Virus record (IMG/VR): IMGVR_UViG_3300017989_000082
Coordinates: 32,333-96,332 of that record
DNA from: a virus
Reading direction: 5' to 3' (one strand)
Length of the DNA stretch: 64,000 nt
Shown: positions 58,980 to 64,000 of the stretch, in pieces
How the letters are laid out: every line of letters starts with the position of its first letter
Position numbering within the stretch: the first letter of the stretch is position 1
Notes under the pieces: generated by a model
The model's database searches: none
What the model saw: only the letters and a program-made list of their open reading frames with translations
What the model was told of the DNA's origin: nothing
Made by a program: the position numbers and the translations under genes

Positions 58980-59627
58980 TTACCTCTTTTTACTTAAGAT
59001 TTTCTTCATTTCGTCCATTGATTTAACTGCTATATTTTGTACCTTGTGCAAGGGAACAGATTTAAATTCTTGAGATTCCACCGGGGTCAATTCTAACCCG
59101 ATACTACACGGGAAGTTCATTTTCCCCCCTTGGAAGTTTAGATTTGATTTAAACTTAACAACTTTTGCTTTATAGCTCATTTTATACCGTTCCTTTATTT
59201 CTGTCAACAATTTCGCCAGTTCTTTCGGAAGGTATCCAACGATTCTTGGCTCTCTAAACGGCTTTTTGTTTGGAGAAGTTGCAAGATAGGCCATTACCCT
59301 TATGGCGTTTGAATCGTATGGGTTTGTTTTCTCTGCAAATAGTTTAATGTAGATAAAATTCTTTACATCATCAATATAATCGTCTGACGGGAAAGATAAC
59401 TCTTCATCAACACTAATGTCTATGTCATCGAAATCCTCATAGATAGTGTTTATATTGTTTTCATATTTTGTAACTCCGGCAACTTTGGAAAATATGATAG
59501 GGTATTTGCCATTATAATCAATGGCGCTAAACCGTTTCATTCCTGCTGGAATGATTATTTTGTCTTCATCCTTGTCATATGGCGCATCTAAACTTATAGA
59601 TACTGCTTTTCTTTTCTTTTCTGGCAT
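58980..59627 (-). CDS. HIRAN-domain protein
   Basis: 215 residues. The HIRAN pattern is visible at about 90-140: KLFAEKTNPYDSNAIRVMAY, then RIVGYLPKELAKLLTEI. HIRAN domains bind 3' ends of single-stranded DNA, for example at stalled forks in the eukaryotic HLTF protein. The N-terminal 85 residues and the C-terminal 60 residues are of unknown fold. It is encoded just downstream of the DNA polymerase gene, which suggests a role in fork or primer-end handling. Confidence 0.7.
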   Translation of the reverse strand: MPEKKRKAVSISLDAPYDKDEDKIIIPAGMKRFSAIDYNGKYPIIFSKVAGVTKYENNINTIYEDFDDIDISVDEELSFPSDDYIDDVKNFIYIKLFAEKTNPYDSNAIRVMAYLATSPNKKPFREPRIVGYLPKELAKLLTEIKERYKMSYKAKVVKFKSNLNFQGGKMNFPCSIGLELTPVESQEFKSVPLHKVQNIAVKSMDEMKKILSKKR

Positions 59628-59684
59628 GGCCCTTCCTTTATTTTTTTAAACTTATCTATTTGGCAAACCTATTGTTTTTGCGTT

Positions 59685-62600
59685 TTATCTGCTGACTACC
59701 TTTATAATTCCCTCTTTACCTATACTGACGTTATAGTCATCTCGGTTGCGCTTACGCATCCCCCCTATAAGAATAAGACCACCGTTCCGAACAACCTCCT
59801 TACCCTTTATCATTTCATATTTATCCTTCCACACAACAAAGTCAGTATGCCCGTCAATATCAAAGATTTGTCCTGACATTATTCGTCCAACCTTGCTGTC
59901 AAACACTCTCACATTTTTGGCTTGGCCAAACATGAGAACATGCTCTCCCTCAAGGCGCTTGTCAAACTCGCTAATTCTAATCAGGCTATCAAGATTTATA
60001 GGCAAATCATTAAGCTTGTCTTTATACATTTTTATAAAGCTGCGGGTCTGAAACCCAAGGGCTTCAGTTTTATCTTTTTCCCAGTCTTCCTTGTCATAGT
60101 TGTAAAATTTTGGATCAACATTCTCCTCTAATTTTTTCTTGCCGCGGGCAACTTCCCTGCGTCTCTCAAACATGAATTTCATTAATTCAAGAGGGCTACC
60201 AAAATTTCTGAATGCACCCGCAACTATTAGACTAAGAATTCTGGCCTTGTTTACGGTGCGCTTGTTGACGCGGCTGAAAAAATCTTCAAAGCTGCTGTAT
60301 GGCTGTTTCTCTATAATTTCTTCCAATGCTTTACCGCCAACCCCTTTAATACCAGCCAGTGCCCATATTATTTTGCCCCTACGGGCTACGAAGACGCCCG
60401 TAGACTTGTTTATTTCAGGCATGATGAACTTGACCCCGTATTCCCGCTTTGCAACGGCCCTGATTTGAGCATATTCGTCGTGATTAGAGTAATTCAACAC
60501 ATTGGCAAAGAATTCCGCAGGGTAATTTGTTTTAAGAAACATAGTTGCCCACGATATCAACCCATAGCTTGTTGCGTGGGCCTTGGGGAAGGCGTAAGCT
60601 CCAAATTTAAGAATTACCTTCCAAAGCTTTTTGGCTTTTTCCTCAACTTCATCGCCGTGTATGACTTTTGCTCCCTCAATAAATTTTTCCTCATATTGTG
60701 CAAATATCTTGCGGTCTTTGCTCTTCATTAACTGACGGAGCTTTTCAGCCTCTACAGGCTTAAACCCTGCAAAGGCCATACTGATCAACATAATGTGTTC
60801 GGAAAACAGCGGGATTCCAAGTGTGTCGGCAAGAACAGGCTTGACACTCTTATGGTAGTATTTGATTGATTCTGATCCGCTTTTACGCTTGGCATATGTG
60901 ATGTGGGCTTTATTAGCCAAGGCTCCTGGGCGATCAATTGCCATGAGGTTGACAACATCTGCAAAACAATCGGGTTTAATATCTTTAACGATTTGAGTGA
61001 TGGTGGGGGCTGATAGCTGGAATACCTCAAGTGTTTCTCCCTTCTTAAAGCCTTCAATGGTCTTTTTATCATCCATGGGAAGAGTACTCATATCCCATTT
61101 AACGCCGTGGTTTTTCTCAACATCACGGAAAGTTTTGGCAATAATAGATAGAGTTTTTACACCTAATATATCTAGGGCCATAGTACCATAGGCGCGAAGG
61201 TCTTCCCTGCCAGTGTGGCTGCATTCCCACTGTGAACAAAGGATTCTCTCACTCTTATTCTTTGGGTCAGCCTGACTGCGTACCGGAAGCCACTCGTCAA
61301 TATGGCTTGGGAGAATTAGTACACTGGCAGGGTGTATTGAAGCTGATTTCCTGATTCCAACAATAGGCTCAACAAATTTTTCAATCCATTCTTCATTTTT
61401 GCTCCACCACTTTGCTAAATCGGGATATTTCTCAATGCTTTCTTCAACGGAAATATCGCCACCTTCCTGTTTACTTCCCGGCTCTAATAATCGGGTTATT
61501 TTATTCATTTCGGTAAAGCTGAATTGCTCCAGCTTACTTTCTAGGACACGGCGCTCGGTGCTGTTGGCGGTTTCCAGTTCCTTCTTTAACTCCATGGCTT
61601 CAACGCGGGCCATATCTTTTATGCAGGCCCGCCACATCAAGCGCCCGTAACTGCCTACGTTACATATTTTCTCTTCACCATATTTCTCCTTAAGATAAGC
61701 AACAGCTTCAGTGCGTTCCTCGCTTTCCATGTCAATGTCAATGTCAACGTCGAACAGGCCACTCTTGACACGGGCAGGCGATATGAATCGCTCGAACAAT
61801 ATATTGTGCTTGATAGGGTCAATGTGCCCAAATCCCAACAGATAGCATATAAGGCTACCGTTGGCACTGCCCCTGATCATGACCAGTTTATTTTTTCTTC
61901 GTAGGTGGTTGCAAAGGTCCTCGACAATAAGAAAGTAATCAACGGCGTCCATTGCAAAGATCGCGTGTAGCTCTTTCCCAATACGATCTTCATAAACACT
62001 TTTCTTAGGGACTTTTCCACTTCGTCTATATCGTTTATGGGCCTTGAACACAAGATTGGTAAAGAATTCTTTCTTATCTTTCTCCCCCTTGTACTCTGGG
62101 TGTGAGGTAAAATCAAACACTGGAATGTGCTGGTCGCCAACCTTGATTTTGTGGTCACACTTGTTGGCTATCTCATGTGTGTTCTCAATAGCCCTGTCAA
62201 AGTCCGTAGCTGACATTTCAGGGAAGTATTTTTTACGGGCCTTGTTAAGTGCCTTGCGGGTTTTAAGCCAAAGGTCTTCGGTTTCAAAAACGAAGCCATC
62301 CCGGCTAAGTTGTAGCACCTTTTGATGCAGAATGTGATCATGCTTGCCCATGTAGTGAATATCGTTAGTGATGATGAAGGGAATGTTTAATGCCTTGGCT
62401 ATTTTTAATATCTTTTTGTTAATTGCTGTCTGAAGGTTCTTGCCTTCTTTGTCAATGTCAATGAGTTGAATCTCAAGATAAAAATCATCACCGAAAAGTT
62501 TTTTAAATCTTTTTGCTCGATCCTTTGATTCCTGATACATTTCCTTGGTAATCTTAGCATCGTCAGTACACATATTATTTGTGATAATGCCCTTACAACA

Positions 62601-63023
62601 GGCGGATGTGCATATTAATCCTTCCCGGTGCTTTTTGAGAATGGGAAAATCTATGCGGGGGGTGTAATAGAAGTGGTCTCGCCATGCGGTGTTGTTCAGG
62701 GCTACTAGATTATTATAGCCCTGCTGATTTTTGGCGAGAAGAATAATGTGGCGGCGCTTCTGAGATTTATCTCGAACATCAACATCATCAACAAAATACA
62801 TTTCACTGCCGAAAATAATCTTGGGGCAATTTTCAATAGTTTCCCCCTCAATTTGTGCTTCTAAATGTGATCCACAATTGCCATGATCTGTAAAGGCTAC
62901 GGCAGGAATGCCCTTCTTGGCCGCGGCAAGTAATAAATCTTTAGGCTTAATGACTCCGTCCAAAAGTGAAGAGTCTGTATGAACGTGCAAATGTGCCACT
63001 TCTAACATTGTTTCTTTCTTCAT
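59685..63023 (-). CDS. dnaE: DNA polymerase III alpha subunit (DnaE type)
   Basis: 1,112 residues, near bacterial DnaE length. PHP domain: HLHVHTDSSLLDG (11-23), FTDHGN (44-49) and further His residues (NDIHYMG) suggest an intact metal site that could proofread. Palm domain: RGSANGSLICYLLGFGHIDP at 384-403 and DVDIDID (425-431) with two catalytic Asp. Thumb/fingers: HPASVLILP and NLMAIDRPGALAN, AFPKAHATSYGLISWATMFL. The C-terminus holds a helix-hairpin-helix (IKGVGGKALEEII) and an OB fold (EHVLMFGQAKNV). Phages rarely carry C-family polymerases as their own replicase. Confidence 0.95.
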   Translation of the reverse strand: MKKETMLEVAHLHVHTDSSLLDGVIKPKDLLLAAAKKGIPAVAFTDHGNCGSHLEAQIEGETIENCPKIIFGSEMYFVDDVDVRDKSQKRRHIILLAKNQQGYNNLVALNNTAWRDHFYYTPRIDFPILKKHREGLICTSACCKGIITNNMCTDDAKITKEMYQESKDRAKRFKKLFGDDFYLEIQLIDIDKEGKNLQTAINKKILKIAKALNIPFIITNDIHYMGKHDHILHQKVLQLSRDGFVFETEDLWLKTRKALNKARKKYFPEMSATDFDRAIENTHEIANKCDHKIKVGDQHIPVFDFTSHPEYKGEKDKKEFFTNLVFKAHKRYRRSGKVPKKSVYEDRIGKELHAIFAMDAVDYFLIVEDLCNHLRRKNKLVMIRGSANGSLICYLLGFGHIDPIKHNILFERFISPARVKSGLFDVDIDIDMESEERTEAVAYLKEKYGEEKICNVGSYGRLMWRACIKDMARVEAMELKKELETANSTERRVLESKLEQFSFTEMNKITRLLEPGSKQEGGDISVEESIEKYPDLAKWWSKNEEWIEKFVEPIVGIRKSASIHPASVLILPSHIDEWLPVRSQADPKNKSERILCSQWECSHTGREDLRAYGTMALDILGVKTLSIIAKTFRDVEKNHGVKWDMSTLPMDDKKTIEGFKKGETLEVFQLSAPTITQIVKDIKPDCFADVVNLMAIDRPGALANKAHITYAKRKSGSESIKYYHKSVKPVLADTLGIPLFSEHIMLISMAFAGFKPVEAEKLRQLMKSKDRKIFAQYEEKFIEGAKVIHGDEVEEKAKKLWKVILKFGAYAFPKAHATSYGLISWATMFLKTNYPAEFFANVLNYSNHDEYAQIRAVAKREYGVKFIMPEINKSTGVFVARRGKIIWALAGIKGVGGKALEEIIEKQPYSSFEDFFSRVNKRTVNKARILSLIVAGAFRNFGSPLELMKFMFERRREVARGKKKLEENVDPKFYNYDKEDWEKDKTEALGFQTRSFIKMYKDKLNDLPINLDSLIRISEFDKRLEGEHVLMFGQAKNVRVFDSKVGRIMSGQIFDIDGHTDFVVWKDKYEMIKGKEVVRNGGLILIGGMRKRNRDDYNVSIGKEGIIKVVSR

Positions 63024-63083
63024 AACACCCCCTGCTTTCTATATTGGTTGTGATATTTCCATTATTTCTCCTAATTAAAAGTT

Positions 63084-63203
63084 GCCCTCGGCGGGAATTT
63101 AACCCGCTGCTCCTCAGCGATTACCTAGGCTCGCTGAAGTGTGTTATGCAAAGCAACCCAAAACAGCGTCCCGTAACAAGTTACTTCCCTACACCACGAG
63201 GGC
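63084..63203 (-). ncRNA. tRNA-like element with enlarged D-loop and anticodon loop (tRNA remnant or structured RNA)
   Basis: Read on the minus strand, GCCCTCG and CGAGGGC form a perfect 7-bp acceptor-like stem at the ends. Just before the 3' arm, GCGGG/CCCGC closes a 7-nt TTAAATT loop, a T-arm-like hairpin. Position 8 is T. GTGT at the start and ACAC 43 nt later would close a D-arm, with about 36 extra nt between TAAC repeats. CTTCA/TGAGG form an anticodon-like stem whose loop is 18 nt. Without the additional 36 and 11 nt the length would be 73. No 3' CCA is encoded, and the T-loop lacks C56. Confidence 0.4.
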
Positions 63204-63211
63204 ATAAATTA

Positions 63212-63355
63212 TTATAAATATTTTTCGACGTACTCACTCAAAGCCCTTCTTGCTTTTTCTTCGGTTTCATATGGGCCATATTTATCGGCCCATATTTCAT
63301 TCCAGAACCACCATCCTTCATCATCCTGAAAAACAGGGCCGCTTCCATTTTCCAT
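63212..63355 (-). CDS. Small acidic protein, 47 aa
   Basis: Read directly from the sequence. The ATG at 63355 overlaps the stop of the upstream gene by one base (TAATG). The protein has the pattern DDEGWWFWNEIWADKYGPYE, then TEEKARRALSEYVEKYL. This 'FW-x-E...GPY-x-T-x-x-x-A' form occurs in many small phage proteins of unknown function. It is eight bases from the tRNA-like element, on the same strand. Confidence 0.65.
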   Translation of the reverse strand: MENGSGPVFQDDEGWWFWNEIWADKYGPYETEEKARRALSEYVEKYL

Positions 63356-63573
63356 TAAAAGTTGCCCTCCGCTATATTGTGCAGGGCCAGAAGCATTCGC
63401 TCCCGGGTATCCAGCTTAACTAAGCCTAACTCAATTTGATTAAACAGAATCTTGCATAGTAAATAATGCACACACTCAATGAACTGGTCCGGGGACAAGC
63501 CTTCGTCGTTCTTGGCTTCGTTCTCAACGATCAACTTCATTGTGTGTTCTGGATTGGTGCTGTACTCGGGCAT
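63355..63573 (-). CDS. Hypothetical protein, 72 aa
   Basis: AAGGAG lies 9 nt before the ATG at 63573. The product is helical: HTMKLIVENEAKNDEGLSPD, then QFIECVHYLLCKILFNQIEL. No transmembrane segment or motif was recognised. It lies second in the leftward operon; its stop overlaps the next ATG by one base. Confidence 0.6.
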   Translation of the reverse strand: MPEYSTNPEHTMKLIVENEAKNDEGLSPDQFIECVHYLLCKILFNQIELGLVKLDTRERMLLALHNIAEGNF

Positions 63574-63578
63574 TTTTG

Positions 63579-63824
63579 CTACTCCTTAATTTCTAATGTT
63601 AATTCGGGGCATCCTTTCATTCCATCATCAAACCATTGTCGCCATACTTTTGCCCAATCTTTCCTATATTCCTCTGGTTCTAGCAAAACAAAAGTGTCTC
63701 CTTTGGCGGGAACACAATTAAAAACAGGACAACGGTGACAAAGTCCTCCCTGAGAGAAAGCCATTTTCTTACCGGGACATTCTTCGGGGCATTTCGGGTC
63801 AAACTCTTGGCCACCTATGAGCAT
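63579..63824 (-). CDS. Small cysteine-rich protein, 81 aa
   Basis: The ATG at 63824 follows AAGGAG; the frame is open to 63881 but without an upstream site. Six cysteines, in FDPKCPEECPGKK, LCHRCPVFNC and later GC, suggest a zinc or Fe-S site. The rest has EEYRKDWAKVWRQWFDDGMK. Short proteins with a 'C-x-C-P-x-F-x-C' pattern are common in phage early operons, with unknown function. It is the first gene after the strong leftward promoter. Confidence 0.65.
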   Translation of the reverse strand: MLIGGQEFDPKCPEECPGKKMAFSQGGLCHRCPVFNCVPAKGDTFVLLEPEEYRKDWAKVWRQWFDDGMKGCPELTLEIKE

Positions 63825-63847
63825 GGGTTTCTCCTTATTGGGTTGAA

Positions 63848-63932
63848 TTGCGCTCGGCAAAGCGCTTGAATTTATCCCCAAATCCCGCTATGATTAAGGT
63901 TAAATTTTTCCGCAAACACCAGCCGAGCGCAA
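63848..63932 (-). promoter_or_regulatory. Leader stem-loop of the replication operon
   Basis: TTGCGCTCGGC (63848-63858) and GCCGAGCGCAA (63922-63932) on the plus strand are perfect complements, closing a 63-nt loop. The structure lies in the 5' leader between the promoter and the first Shine-Dalgarno. It could stabilise the mRNA, bind a regulator, or act as a protein-binding DNA inverted repeat. No known riboswitch was recognised. Confidence 0.5.
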
Positions 63933-63951
63933 AATTTTTTGATATGCTTAT

Positions 63952-63980
63952 ATTATATAACTACATATGGGTATAGTCAA
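63952..63980 (-). promoter_or_regulatory. Strong sigma70-type promoter for the leftward replication operon
   Basis: On the minus strand TTGACT (63975-63980) and TATAAT (63952-63957) are separated by exactly 17 nt. The surrounding DNA is A/T-rich. Transcription would begin near 63945 and yield a leader of about 120 nt before the first gene. It matches the host housekeeping promoter consensus, so the operon is probably transcribed early, before any phage regulator is made. Confidence 0.8.
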
Positions 63981-64000
63981 TTGCCTTTTTAATCCTTGGC

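Noticed and set aside
63030-63065. Seven-codon leader peptide before dnaE (AGGAG then ATG to TAG)
   Set aside because: Too short to separate from chance, and dnaE has its own GGGGGTG site; not listed as a feature.
1-64000. CRISPR arrays, insertion sequences, integrase or attachment sites
   Set aside because: No regular spaced repeats, transposase, recombinase or tRNA-att duplication was seen; the repeats found are within coding genes.

Overview
The window is part of a tailed double-stranded DNA phage (Caudoviricetes). It carries an ordered set of head and tail morphogenesis genes, an endolysin, and a separate replication and recombination block on the opposite strand. A very long tape measure gene (2,382 codons), tail tube proteins and the absence of a recognisable sheath gene favour a long non-contractile (siphovirus-like) tail. 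Terminase and portal are not seen and probably lie left of the window. Shine-Dalgarno sequences of the AAGGAGG type and two near-consensus sigma70-type promoters point to a bacterial host. The host cannot be named from the sequence.

Layout. (1) 1-5223, plus strand: fibre/appendage genes, including two proteins with N-termini like the major tropism determinant. (2) 5267-6810: a DUF1617-like protein, a membrane protein that may be the holin, and an NlpC/P60 endolysin. (3) 6854-12433: Mu-I-type protease/scaffold, decoration protein, major capsid protein, head-tail connectors and tail completion genes. (4) 12449-36178: tail tube, tail assembly chaperone pair with a probable -1 frameshift, tape measure, then distal tail and adhesin genes, including a 1,115-residue protein ending in 40-residue super-repeats and three neighbours that share a beta domain. 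(5) 36193-47682: a compact cassette with a radical SAM homologue that has lost its Fe-S cysteines, GT9-, GT2- and GT4-like glycosyltransferases, a pyruvoyl S-adenosylmethionine decarboxylase homologue, two paralogous GT-A-like proteins split by an HNH-AP2 homing endonuclease, two SPASM radical SAM enzymes, two methyltransferases and a kinase-methyltransferase fusion. Six consecutive gene junctions here overlap by 4 nt. It reads as a pathway that builds or modifies a sugar or peptide decoration.

(6) 47795-63824, minus strand, convergent to the rest across a nested inverted repeat at 47700-47766. Transcription seems to start at a strong promoter near 63952-63980. This block encodes DnaE-type DNA polymerase III alpha, a HIRAN protein, an FmdB-type zinc ribbon, an acidic-tailed single-strand-binding protein candidate, a RecA/UvsX recombinase, Mre11/gp47-like and Rad50/gp46-like nuclease subunits, a RuvC-like resolvase and several small unknown proteins. 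It ends in a small membrane protein, a small basic protein and a secreted EF-hand protein. A 120-nt tRNA-like element lies between dnaE and the small genes upstream of it. Together these genes suggest recombination-dependent replication in the T4 style, driven by a bacterial-type C-family polymerase.

Several short genes were read directly from the sequence: 24423-24566, 48013-48114, 56406-56573 and 63212-63355. All functional calls rest on motif recognition by eye; no database search was possible.
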